From Paracoccus jeotgali (GTDB lineage: Bacteria > Pseudomonadota > Alphaproteobacteria > Rhodobacterales > Rhodobacteraceae): 64,000 nt of DNA. The position numbers and the translations under genes are program-made. The first letter of the stretch is position 1. Every line of letters starts with the position of its first letter. Shown here one piece after another: positions 33,955 to 42,388 of this stretch. The stretch is taken from positions 2,088,501-2,152,500 of the forward strand of contig NZ_CP025583.1 of assembly GCF_002865605.1 (NCBI RefSeq). The letters are read 5' to 3'. Below the pieces are notes generated by a model. That model worked only from the letters and a program-made list of their open reading frames with translations, was not told the DNA's origin and did no database searches.

Positions 33955-36030
33955 TTACTGTCGCTGAATTGCAATGTGCAGATCGCCGTAACCGTCGACG
34001 GTGACACGATTGTTGGGGTGGATCACCACCGTGGTTCCCTTGTCTTCAACGATGGCGGGGCCGTCGAATTCCATCCCTGGCTCCAGGAGGGCGCCGTCAT
34101 AGATGTCGGCCTCGTGCTGCCCTTCCAGCGCGTAATCCACCTGACGCTGTCCTTTTCGTGCCTCACTGGCCGGGGTGCCGGTTGGCGCAGCTTCGGTCAT
34201 CTCCAGCTTTCCGACCTCGGCCGAGGCTACCAGATGGATGCCCACCATCTCGACCGGCGCATCCAATCGGTAGGTGTATTCTCGTTCATAGGTTTCATGA
34301 AAAGCGCTGGCGATCGCGTCCAGACTGTCATCCGTGATGGCGCCTTCACTCAACAGCACCTCGGTCGTGTGCTCCTGGTTCTGATAGCGGAATTTGCCAT
34401 AACGATGGAAGGTGATCTGGTCCCCCTCGATCCCTTCCTGAGCGAACTGGGAACGAGCGCGGTCCTCGATCTCGGAGATCAGCGACTCGATTCCCTCAGC
34501 AGCGCCCGGCCTTAGATCCGTCAGCCGGGTGACAAAATAGTCCCGCCGCAGGTCCGACATCATCATCCCCCAAGCCGAAAACACGGCTGCGGCAGTCGGG
34601 ATGACTACCTTTCTGACCCCCAGCTCCTGTCCCAGAGCGACGGCATGCATTGCGCCACCACCGCCAAAGGCCACCAAGGTGAAGTCGCGCGGATCGTGCC
34701 CCCGATTGAGGCTGACCAGCTTAAGCGCATTGACCATGTTGTTATTGGCGATACGCACAATACCTTTTGCGGCCTCGTCAGTGGATACGCCCAGCTTTTG
34801 TCCGATCGCGGCTATGCTGCGTTCGACGGCCGCCATATCTGCGGGCTTACTGCCTCCGCGGAAGAATTCGGCGTTAATCCGCCCCAGCCACAGGTTTGCA
34901 TCGGTGGTGGTCGCGTCTTCTCCGCCTTGCCCATAGGCAGCCGGGCCAGGCTGTGCCCCGGCTGAGTGGGGGCCGACGTGAAGCTTGTCGAATTCGTCGA
35001 CCCATGCGATCGACCCGCCGCCGTTGCCGATCTCGACCAGGTCAACGACCGGCACCATGATCGGATAGCCGGCATTGGTGCGGTCACGCTCGATCCAATA
35101 GTCGGTCATGATGCGGACCTGACCGTTCTCGATGAGCGAACATTTTGCTGTGGTGCCGCCGATATCCAGCGCAAGCACGTTGTGTTCTCCGATCAGCTTG
35201 CCAAGCTCGGCCGCCCCCCAGAACCCAGAGGCGGGGCCACTCTCGACCATCGTGATCGGGATCTGCGCCGTCGCCTCAAGCGAATCCACGCCGCAGTTGC
35301 TTTGCATGATATAGGGGCTGCGCCTCAGGCCCCTGCCCTTCAGCCCGTCATCGAGCCGTTGCAGGTAGCGCGCTGCGATCGGCTGAACATAGGCCGAGAG
35401 CACCGCGGTATTGGTACGCTCATATTCACGCCATTCGCGCGTGATCTGATGTGCGGCCACGGCCGAGACCTCCGGCCACAGCTTCCGCAGCTCTGCCAGC
35501 GTCGCGCTTTCATGAGCAGGGTTGGCATAAGAGTGCAGAAAGCTGATCGATACCGCTTGGACGCCTTCGGCTCGAAAGCTGTCGACAATTGCGGGCAGCC
35601 CCGAAAGGTCCAGCGGCGTCTGTTCGTGGCCGTGATAATCCATACGCCCCGGAAGTTCTGCGCGCAGGTGGCGCGGCACGAAGGGTCGTGGCTTTTCATA
35701 GTGCAGATTGAAGAAGTCTGGCCGATTGCCACGCGCGATTTCCAGCGTATCGCGAAATCCTTCGGTGGTAATCAGACCCACCTTTACACCCTTGCGCTCG
35801 GTCAGGGCGTTGATGACGACGGTGGTGCCATGGGCCATGAAATCCACCTCGGCAGGGTCGACCCCGGCAAGCTCCAGCACGTTCAGCACGCCTTTCTCGA
35901 ATTCGGGCGGCGTCGTGTCGGACTTGGCGGTGGTGATCCGGGGAGGAGCGCCCTTCCGGGTTTCGAAACAGACCAGATCGGTGAAGGTTCCGCCTACGTC
36001 AGTGGCAACGCGGATTGTCTTGTCGGTCAT
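33955..36030 (-). CDS. hyuA: ATP-dependent hydantoinase/oxoprolinase subunit A
   Basis: 691-residue ATP-binding subunit of the ASKHA fold. Phosphate loop VATDVGGTFTDLVCFE (residues 8-23), HGTTVVINALTERKG (67-81), the second phosphate motif LALDIGGTTAKCSLIENG near residue 290, and VAFGGGGAMHAVALGQELG near 470 are all intact. It phosphorylates the cyclic amide for attack by water at HyuB. ATGA overlap with the GAF gene upstream. The dipeptide-type importer in the same operon probably supplies the substrate. Confidence 0.93.
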   Translation of the reverse strand: MTDKTIRVATDVGGTFTDLVCFETRKGAPPRITTAKSDTTPPEFEKGVLNVLELAGVDPAEVDFMAHGTTVVINALTERKGVKVGLITTEGFRDTLEIARGNRPDFFNLHYEKPRPFVPRHLRAELPGRMDYHGHEQTPLDLSGLPAIVDSFRAEGVQAVSISFLHSYANPAHESATLAELRKLWPEVSAVAAHQITREWREYERTNTAVLSAYVQPIAARYLQRLDDGLKGRGLRRSPYIMQSNCGVDSLEATAQIPITMVESGPASGFWGAAELGKLIGEHNVLALDIGGTTAKCSLIENGQVRIMTDYWIERDRTNAGYPIMVPVVDLVEIGNGGGSIAWVDEFDKLHVGPHSAGAQPGPAAYGQGGEDATTTDANLWLGRINAEFFRGGSKPADMAAVERSIAAIGQKLGVSTDEAAKGIVRIANNNMVNALKLVSLNRGHDPRDFTLVAFGGGGAMHAVALGQELGVRKVVIPTAAAVFSAWGMMMSDLRRDYFVTRLTDLRPGAAEGIESLISEIEDRARSQFAQEGIEGDQITFHRYGKFRYQNQEHTTEVLLSEGAITDDSLDAIASAFHETYEREYTYRLDAPVEMVGIHLVASAEVGKLEMTEAAPTGTPASEARKGQRQVDYALEGQHEADIYDGALLEPGMEFDGPAIVEDKGTTVVIHPNNRVTVDGYGDLHIAIQRQ

Positions 36031-36539
36031 TCGGAATCTCCGGTAAGGGCGTTGTTTTCAAGAAGGATGAAGGCCAGCGCGCCGGGCAGTTTCAACATTT
36101 CGGAGGCGGCAACGCGCGCTGGTGTGTAATGGCCAGCCTGATGCAGGATGTTCAGCGTGCCGAGGACTCTGCCGGCAACGACCACCGGCACGTTGATGCA
36201 GGATCCGCATCCCAGGGATCGGATCAGCTCGTAGTCGGGGAATACCTTGGCAATGGCGTCGATGTCATTGGCGACGAATGTCTGGTGCCGCTCCATCACG
36301 ATTTCGGACCATTCTGTGCGGTCGGCGGGTTTACGGCCGGAGACCGGATATTCCTGGGGCTGACTTGACCAGGCGCGGCTGGCCTCGCCGGTCGCCTCGT
36401 CGAAGGTCATCAGCGTGAATAGCCGGGCACCGACGACGTGTTTGACCAGCGCTTCAAGCGCCCGAAGCGTCGCGTGAGGCTGATCATTTTCCTGCGACAG
36501 CGCACGGATGAAGTCTGTTAGGTCGGTCATTTCTGTCAC
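36027..36539 (-). CDS. Stand-alone GAF-domain protein
   Basis: 170-residue protein made of a single GAF domain: EALVKHVVGARLFTLMTFDEA at the start, and LGCGSCINVPVVVAGRVLGTLNILHQAGHY at the core, with Cys-x2-Cys next to the ligand pocket. No output domain is attached. It is embedded in the transporter/hydantoinase operon by ATGA overlaps on both sides, so it is made with them. It could be a ligand sensor or bind an intermediate; relatives annotated as GAF proteins occur in other hyuA operons, but no function is established. Confidence 0.8.
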   Translation of the reverse strand: MTEMTDLTDFIRALSQENDQPHATLRALEALVKHVVGARLFTLMTFDEATGEASRAWSSQPQEYPVSGRKPADRTEWSEIVMERHQTFVANDIDAIAKVFPDYELIRSLGCGSCINVPVVVAGRVLGTLNILHQAGHYTPARVAASEMLKLPGALAFILLENNALTGDSE

Positions 36540-37330
36540 GGGAAATCCTGTTTGCTGAGCCGGTCGCGCAGCGCGACCTCCTCTTGGGTCACCACCGGCA
36601 CCGCGCCGATCAGTTCGCGCGTGTAGTTCCGTTGCGGATTGAGAAAGATCTCGTCAGTCGAGGCGCATTCCACAAGCTCCCCGGATTTGAAGACCGCGAC
36701 GCGATCAGCGATATTGCGCACCACCGACAGATCGTGGGTGATGAACAGGTAGGTTAGGCCGCGCGCCGGGCGCAGGTCGTTCAGAAGCCGAAGGACCCTC
36801 GCCTGCACGAGCACATCCAGCGCCGACGTCGGCTCGTCCAGCACGATCAGATCGGCGCCGCAGGCCAGCGCGCGGGCGATGGCCACACGCTGGCGCTGAC
36901 CGCCCGACAGTGCGGTGGGCGATCGACGCCGATACTCGGCCGGCAGCCCGACCTCTTCGAGGATCTGTCCTACGCGCGCATCTCGTTCACGGCGGGAGCC
37001 GATGCCATAGACATCCAGCCCCAGCCGCACCGATGCACCAACCGACCGCTTGGGATTGAGCGACGACAGCGGATTTTGCTGCACCAGTTGGATTGCGCGG
37101 CGGTGTTCCAGCGTGCGCCTGGCCGGCAGGGGGGCGCCCCTGAAATGCAGCGAGCCCCCGCTGGGACCGAACACGCCCAACAGGATGTTGGCCAGTGTCG
37201 ATTTGCCCGAACCGCTTTCGCCCACCACAGCCAGACATTCGCCCTGATGAACGTCCAGCGTGACATTCCGCAGCGCATGCACCTCGCCAAAAGATTTGGA
37301 GACGTCGCGGATTTGCAGGAAATCGCTCAT
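36536..37330 (-). CDS. Dipeptide/oligopeptide-type ABC ATPase (DppF-like)
   Basis: 264 residues. Walker A AVVGESGSGKSTLAN, signature LSGGQRQRVAIARAL and Walker B LIVLDEPTSALDV are complete, followed by the OppF/DppF C-terminal part (HDLSVVRNIADRVAVFKSGELVE, then NPQRNYTRELIGAVP). It is shorter than typical OppF because the Fe-S/zinc tail is absent. ATGA overlaps link it to the first ATPase and to the GAF gene. Confidence 0.92.
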   Translation of the reverse strand: MSDFLQIRDVSKSFGEVHALRNVTLDVHQGECLAVVGESGSGKSTLANILLGVFGPSGGSLHFRGAPLPARRTLEHRRAIQLVQQNPLSSLNPKRSVGASVRLGLDVYGIGSRRERDARVGQILEEVGLPAEYRRRSPTALSGGQRQRVAIARALACGADLIVLDEPTSALDVLVQARVLRLLNDLRPARGLTYLFITHDLSVVRNIADRVAVFKSGELVECASTDEIFLNPQRNYTRELIGAVPVVTQEEVALRDRLSKQDFP

Positions 37331-38196
37331 GCAGTGGCCTCGTGGGTTTCGCGCGGGGCCAGGAAATCGTCCGAGCGATCGTCGATATCGGGAATTCCAC
37401 CGCCCGTGATGCGCGGCACAGCCTGCATCAGCGCGCGCGTGTAAGGGTGGCGCGGATGGTCAAAGACGCTGCGAGTTCGCCCCTCTTCAACGATATTTCC
37501 GCGATAGATGACATACAGACGATCGGCAAATTCGCGCACCACGCCAAGATTGTGACTGATGAACAGGACGGCGGTGCGGTGATCCTCGACGAGGCGCCGC
37601 ATCAGGCTCAAGGTCTGCGCCTGGACAGTGACATCCAGGGCGGTTCCCGGCTCGTCCGCAATCAGCAATGAAGGCTCGTTGGCCAGCGCCATGGCAATCA
37701 CGACCCGCTGATTCATACCACCCGAGAGCTGGAACGGATAGGCGGCCAGCACACGGCCTGGGTCGGGAATGGATACATCATCAAGAAGACGTGTCGCCCG
37801 TTCGAGGCAGGCGGCATTGCTCAGTTTGGGCTCACCGCGACGCAGAACCTCGGCAAACTGGGTGCCGATGGTGAAGACCGGGTTGAGAGAGCTTGTGGGA
37901 TCCTGAAAGATCATCGACATGCGGGTGCCGCGCAGCGCATGCCGTTGCCGGCGTGACATTGCGTTCAGATCCTGCCCCTCGAAACGCAACGCGCCGCGGA
38001 TACGTGCGCTGCGCAGCTCCTGCAACAGTCCGAGCACGATGCGGGCCGTCACCGATTTTCCTGATCCGCTTTCGCCGACCAGCGCCACGCGCTCGCCGCG
38101 TGCGATATGAAGGCTGATGCCATGCAGCACCTCGACTGTGCCGGAATAGCCGCGAAAAGACAGGTGCAGATCGTCGATACCTAGTATTTCGGTCAT
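37327..38196 (-). CDS. Dipeptide/oligopeptide-type ABC ATPase (DppD-like)
   Basis: 289 residues. Walker A ALVGESGSGKSVTARIVLG, Q-loop MIFQDPTSSLNPVFTIG, signature LSGGMNQRVVIAMAL and Walker B LLIADEPGTALDV. C-terminal HPRHPYTRALMQAVP is the DppD/OppD hallmark. ATG 38196 overlaps the permease stop; 33 open codons upstream are shadow of the permease gene. Together with the DppF-like partner it forms the heterodimeric engine of the importer. Confidence 0.92.
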   Translation of the reverse strand: MTEILGIDDLHLSFRGYSGTVEVLHGISLHIARGERVALVGESGSGKSVTARIVLGLLQELRSARIRGALRFEGQDLNAMSRRQRHALRGTRMSMIFQDPTSSLNPVFTIGTQFAEVLRRGEPKLSNAACLERATRLLDDVSIPDPGRVLAAYPFQLSGGMNQRVVIAMALANEPSLLIADEPGTALDVTVQAQTLSLMRRLVEDHRTAVLFISHNLGVVREFADRLYVIYRGNIVEEGRTRSVFDHPRHPYTRALMQAVPRITGGGIPDIDDRSDDFLAPRETHEATA

Positions 38197-39026
38197 TCCT
38201 CTACCCCCAGTATTTCGCGCAACGCGTCCCCCAGCAGGTTGAAGCCGAACACTGCAATCAGGATCGCCAGCCCAGGAAAGACCGTCAGCCACCAACTGTC
38301 GGGCAAATATCGGGCGCCCTCGGCGACCATGCTGCCAAGGTCCGGTGTCGGGGGCTGAACCCCCAAGCCCAGAAAGGAAAGGGACGAGGCGATGATGATG
38401 ACAAAGCCCAAGTCCAGCGTCATTTTGGTGACGATGGCAGGGATGCAGTTCGGCAGGATTTCGCGGAATGCGACATGCAAGCTGGAGGCGCCGATCACCT
38501 CGGCGGCCAACACATAGCCCTCTTCGCGTTCAGACCGCGCGATGTTGTAGACCAGGCGCGCATACCAGGGCCACCACATCGCCGTCACCGCCAGCATCCC
38601 ATTGGTCAGCGTCGGCTCCAGAAGGCCCATGATCGACACTGCCAGCACCAGGGGCGGGATCGACAGGAAGACGTCGGTCACCCGCATCAAGATCGCCTCG
38701 GTCCATCCGCCCAGATAACCCGCGAACAGACCGACCGTAACGCCGATCGGAACCGCAATGGCCAGCACCACTACCCCGAGCAGCAGCGAGATCCGGTAAG
38801 CATAGACAATGCGGCTGAACAGGTCTCGTCCAACAAGGTCGGTCCCCATCAGATAGGTGCTATCGGGTGGCTTGTTGAAGTTTACGAAATCGACGACCGC
38901 GCCTTTATGTTCGGGAAACGGCACAATGAAGTCCGCCAGCAGCGCTGACAGCACGACGATCGCCACCAAGGCGACGCCCAAGGCTGACAGCGGATTGCGT
39001 AACAGAATGACAAGAGTTCGCTTCAT
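38193..39026 (-). CDS. Dipeptide-type ABC permease (DppC-like)
   Basis: 277-residue membrane protein with about six segments. The N-terminal PLSALGVALVAIVVLSALLA helix, GTDLVGRDLFSRIVYAYRISLLLGV loop and EREEGYVLAAEVIGASS (EAA-type loop contacting the ATPase) are typical DppC. Overlaps the DppB-like gene by four bases. Confidence 0.92.
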   Translation of the reverse strand: MKRTLVILLRNPLSALGVALVAIVVLSALLADFIVPFPEHKGAVVDFVNFNKPPDSTYLMGTDLVGRDLFSRIVYAYRISLLLGVVVLAIAVPIGVTVGLFAGYLGGWTEAILMRVTDVFLSIPPLVLAVSIMGLLEPTLTNGMLAVTAMWWPWYARLVYNIARSEREEGYVLAAEVIGASSLHVAFREILPNCIPAIVTKMTLDLGFVIIIASSLSFLGLGVQPPTPDLGSMVAEGARYLPDSWWLTVFPGLAILIAVFGFNLLGDALREILGVEE

Positions 39027-40048
39027 GTGCCCCTCTGCGAATGGCGGATGCGGGGGTTAAGAAAGGCGATCAGAAGGTCGATCACGATGTTGATGATCAG
39101 GAAGGTGGCCGAGATGATCAGCACCGTGCCGATGATCGCGTTAAGATCCTTGCGAAGAATGACTTCGACCCCGTAGCGAGAGAGACCTGGCCAAGCGAAG
39201 ACGGCTTCGACCAGAAAGGCGTTGCCCAGCATTGCTGCAAAGTCCAATCCGATAATTGTCAGCGACGGGATCAGCGACGGCTTGAACGCATATCGATTGG
39301 CGATGCGTCTCTCACGAAAGCCATAGGCGCGCGCCATCTCGATATAGGGTTTGTCATAGGTTTCGACCATGTTGGCGCGGGTCAGCCGCGCCGCTTGGCC
39401 GATGCCCGACAGCGCCAGTGCAAAGGCCGGCAGAATGAGATGCGCCACGGCGTCCCCAAACGCCGCCAGGTCGCCGGCAATCAGGGTGTCGATCAGCAGA
39501 AAGCCTGTCACCGTGTCGATCTGATAGGCATTGTCCAGCCGCCCCGCAACCGGAAAGATCGGCAGGAAATAAGCGAAGCACAGCATCAGGATCACCGCCC
39601 AGACAAAGCTGGGCGCAGATACCCCGAGCAGCGACACAATGCGGATCGCATTGTCGGCAAACCGGCCCCGGAATCGGGCGGACCAGATTCCCAGGGGCAG
39701 GCCGATGCCGATCATCATGATGCCCGCGACGATGATCAGTTCCAGGGTTGCGGGCAGAAATTCAGCAATATCGGTCGTCACCGGGCGGTTTGTATAAAGC
39801 GACATGCCCAAGTCGCCACGTGCCAGATCGGCGAGAAAATAGCCGTATTGGACCGGAATCGGGTCATCCAGGTGCATGTCGGCGCGAAGAACAGCCACCT
39901 GTTCCGGCGTAGCATTGGGCCCAAGCGCGATGCGCGCCGGATCTCCCGGGATGATCCTTGCGATCCCGAAGATCAGCATGGACACGCCCAGCAGCACGAT
40001 GAGTGAAATCCCCAGTCGCCGGACCAGTAGTTTTTGCATGGCGCTCAT
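39023..40048 (-). CDS. Dipeptide-type ABC permease (DppB-like)
   Basis: 341 residues, six membrane segments. LVRRLGISLIVLLGVSMLIFG followed by IIPGDPARIALG is the DppB start; RANMVETYDKPYIEMARAYG is the EAA loop. A 66-bp gap with a strong hairpin separates it from the binding-protein gene upstream. Alternative start MQKLLVRR three codons later is possible. Confidence 0.92.
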   Translation of the reverse strand: MSAMQKLLVRRLGISLIVLLGVSMLIFGIARIIPGDPARIALGPNATPEQVAVLRADMHLDDPIPVQYGYFLADLARGDLGMSLYTNRPVTTDIAEFLPATLELIIVAGIMMIGIGLPLGIWSARFRGRFADNAIRIVSLLGVSAPSFVWAVILMLCFAYFLPIFPVAGRLDNAYQIDTVTGFLLIDTLIAGDLAAFGDAVAHLILPAFALALSGIGQAARLTRANMVETYDKPYIEMARAYGFRERRIANRYAFKPSLIPSLTIIGLDFAAMLGNAFLVEAVFAWPGLSRYGVEVILRKDLNAIIGTVLIISATFLIINIVIDLLIAFLNPRIRHSQRGT

Positions 40049-40068
40049 GGCAACGTCCCTGTTGCGGT

Positions 40069-40100
40069 GGCCGGGCCGGGACGGTTCCTGCCGCCCGGCC
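40069..40100 (-). promoter_or_regulatory. Intercistronic hairpin between binding-protein gene and dppB-like gene
   Basis: GGCCGGGC (40069-40076) and GCCCGGCC (40093-40100) form a perfect 8-bp stem. No T-run follows. Position right behind the binding-protein stop suggests mRNA protection or partial attenuation. Confidence 0.55.
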
Positions 40101-40114
40101 CAGGCATCGACCGC

Positions 40115-41710
40115 TCAATCCTCGGCGACTTCCATGAGCCGGAAGGTGAAGCCCATTCCGTCCAGACCGAACGCCTTCTCCGGGTCGGTAAGAGCAGGTG
40201 CCTTGACGCGCTGGGACGCAGCAAAGACCGACTGCCGATCATAGCCGTAAATCGTCGGCGCCAGCTCCATCAGGCGATCATTCAGCTTTGAATAGGCCTC
40301 GTGTCGCGCCTCGGTGTCAGTTTCGAGGCGCCCTTGATCGAGATATTCGTCCACCTTCTCGTCGGTTAGATATTCCGGTGACTGCCAAGTTCCCCGCACG
40401 CTTGAGTGATACATGTTATAGAGCAAGGTATCGGGATCACCGGTGACGGCATTGGTGAATATCTGCGAGATATGCGGCGTATTTTCCGGCTTGCTGACAA
40501 GTTCGGTGAACAGCGCCCACGGCACCTTCCGGATATGCGATTTGATCCCCAGTTCAGAGAAGTTGGCCTGCATCAGCAGCGCAAACCTCTCTTCGATTGG
40601 CACGGACGAGATCCAGCTCAGTTCCAGATCCATTTCTGCCGGGTCGTATTGGCACTTTGCCAGATATTCGCGGGCAGCATCCATGTCGCGCTTCAAGGTT
40701 TGGTCGGGCGGATTCGCGCCAAGCATGCCCACGGGGATCGCGCCAGTTGATGGGCTGCCCTGGCTGACGTCTTCGGTAATGCCCACCATGCGAAGTCCGG
40801 TTTCATAATCGAAGGCATGCGCCAGCGCCTGCCGGCAGTTCACATCATCGAGCGGGGCTTTGGCAGTGTTCATTTTGATATAGAACGCGCCGACACCACT
40901 TTCCGTGAACAACTGCGCACCATTGTCTGCCAGCGACTGGATCACCTCGGGCGGCAGCCACTGGCTCGCGATGTCATGTTCCCCTTGTGCGAAAAGGGTG
41001 CGAACCGTCGCAGCTTCCAGCCCATAGCGAAGACGCACGGTGTCGGGCGCGGCCTCGGCTACCTCAAGAAAATAGTCGGTGCGCTTGGTCATCACCGTCT
41101 CTTCCTGAGGGTTGTGGCTTTGCACGACATAGGCGCCAGTTCCCGCAGAATCGCCTGACAGAAAGGCCTGACCCCAATCGCCCATTTTGCCTTCCCCCTG
41201 ACCAAGGTTCTGCATGACCAGCGCCTTGTCCACGATGGGCAGACGTAGCAATGACGCGACAAAGGGCGAATAGGATTGAGACAGACTGAACTTCACCTGA
41301 TTGTCACCCACGACCTCGGCGCCTTCAACATTGGCAAAGAGATGAGAAAATCCCGACCCCAACGCCTTCATCCGGTCCAGAGAAAAGACCACGTCCTCGG
41401 CCGTCAGCGGGTTGCCTGACTCGAAGGTCACGTCATCCCGCAATGTGAATGTATACTCAGTTGCGTCTTCGTTCGCCTCCCAGCCGGTGGCGAGATGCGG
41501 TTCGTGTCCAGGCCCCCCCTGCCGCGGCATGACGAGCGTGTCATAAACGTTGAACATCAGGATGGAGTCAGCGTAATCGGTCGCTTTGCCGGGGTCGAGT
41601 TCCCCGACTGCGACCTCGTCAAGGCGAAGTGTTCCGCCCGCCGTGGCCATCTGTGCGGCGCCGGTCAGCGTTGTGGCGGCCGCTAGGCCCCAGATCAGTG
41701 CCTGTTTCAT
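40115..41710 (-). CDS. Dipeptide-type ABC transporter substrate-binding protein
   Basis: 531-residue periplasmic SBP family 5 (DppA/OppA) protein. Sec signal peptide MKQALIWGLAAATTLTGAAQ with cleavage near MATA-GG. Core motifs: HLATGWEANEDATEYTFTLRDDVTFESG and the family signature around TAEDVVFSLDRMKA. AGGAGAGGCGACATCGTC precedes ATG 41710. The first 92 bp are overlapped by the upstream regulator gene in another frame. The ligand is unknown; operon partners suggest a hydantoin, oxoproline-like lactam or N-carbamoyl amino acid, or a peptide carrying one. Confidence 0.92.
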   Translation of the reverse strand: MKQALIWGLAAATTLTGAAQMATAGGTLRLDEVAVGELDPGKATDYADSILMFNVYDTLVMPRQGGPGHEPHLATGWEANEDATEYTFTLRDDVTFESGNPLTAEDVVFSLDRMKALGSGFSHLFANVEGAEVVGDNQVKFSLSQSYSPFVASLLRLPIVDKALVMQNLGQGEGKMGDWGQAFLSGDSAGTGAYVVQSHNPQEETVMTKRTDYFLEVAEAAPDTVRLRYGLEAATVRTLFAQGEHDIASQWLPPEVIQSLADNGAQLFTESGVGAFYIKMNTAKAPLDDVNCRQALAHAFDYETGLRMVGITEDVSQGSPSTGAIPVGMLGANPPDQTLKRDMDAAREYLAKCQYDPAEMDLELSWISSVPIEERFALLMQANFSELGIKSHIRKVPWALFTELVSKPENTPHISQIFTNAVTGDPDTLLYNMYHSSVRGTWQSPEYLTDEKVDEYLDQGRLETDTEARHEAYSKLNDRLMELAPTIYGYDRQSVFAASQRVKAPALTDPEKAFGLDGMGFTFRLMEVAED

Positions 41711-42356
41711 GACGATGTCGCCTCTCCTGTTGCTCGTGTTGGATTTCCGATTGGGTGACTTGCCGGTGGCGGATCGGATCCGCCCCTGTCTCTCCGAAGA
41801 CGTCCATGGTGCCACACCACAGAACCGTCGTGGGCTGGTCGGTGTGGTTCCAGGTCGAATGAATTAGCGTGGACGCAAAATGTATGGAATCGCCCTCGCC
41901 CATCACAGTGCGCTTGCCGTCAACCTCGACCGTCAACTCGCCGCGGAGCACATACATCATTTCTTCGCCTTGATGCGAAATCGCTATGCTTCGGTGGCCC
42001 GGCGGTTCGTGCATGATGACTGAGCGCAGCAAGCTACCGGGGAAAGAGGACGACAACCTTTCATAGGCCAGGTCGTCATGGGCAATGGAATAGACTTCGC
42101 GACTTGCACGGCGGGTCAACTGGTCCGTGTTTTCCGGCTGATCCAAGAACCGGCTGACCGGCACTCCTAAAACCCTGCTGATCGACACCAGAGACGAAAG
42201 AGACGGCGCCGTCAGCCCCCGTTCCACCTGACTGATGAAGCCGACGGAGAGCCCGGCCTCGGTTGCCACCGCCTGCATTGTCAGACCCAATTCGGCGCGA
42301 CGGGCCCTTAGACGGCGCCCCAACGTCAGTCCCTGAGGTGGATCGGCGGCAGACAT
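41619..42356 (-). CDS. XRE-family regulator with C-terminal cupin domain
   Basis: 245 residues. The N-terminal helix-turn-helix reads LGRRLRARRAELGLTMQAVATEAGLSVGFISQVERGLTAPSLSSLV (residues 12-57); the cupin follows (ISHQGEEMMYVLRGELTVEV, then GDSIHFASTLIHSTWNH). Proteins of this type sense small ligands through the cupin and repress nearby catabolic or transport genes. It is the first gene of the operon. Oddly, the frame continues some 50 residues past the usual end of the family (about WCGTMDVFG) through low-complexity, Arg/His-rich sequence and overlaps the binding-protein gene by 92 bp, so the natural stop may have been lost. Confidence 0.88.
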   Translation of the reverse strand: MSAADPPQGLTLGRRLRARRAELGLTMQAVATEAGLSVGFISQVERGLTAPSLSSLVSISRVLGVPVSRFLDQPENTDQLTRRASREVYSIAHDDLAYERLSSSFPGSLLRSVIMHEPPGHRSIAISHQGEEMMYVLRGELTVEVDGKRTVMGEGDSIHFASTLIHSTWNHTDQPTTVLWCGTMDVFGETGADPIRHRQVTQSEIQHEQQERRHRHETGTDLGPSGRHNADRRRTDGHGGRNTSP

Positions 42357-42378
42357 CGGCGATTCCAGTGAATTTTAG

Positions 42379-42388
42379 TATTGCTATA
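42379..42388. promoter_or_regulatory. Operator-like motif upstream of the XRE-cupin operon
   Basis: TATTGCTATA lies 22 bp upstream of the regulator start in an AT-rich patch. The same ten bases with one change (TATTGTTATA) occur in the promoter of the 14-gene operon at 27418-27427, also within TTT-rich context. Candidate site for the XRE-cupin protein at both operons, or a shared -10-like element. Confidence 0.35.
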
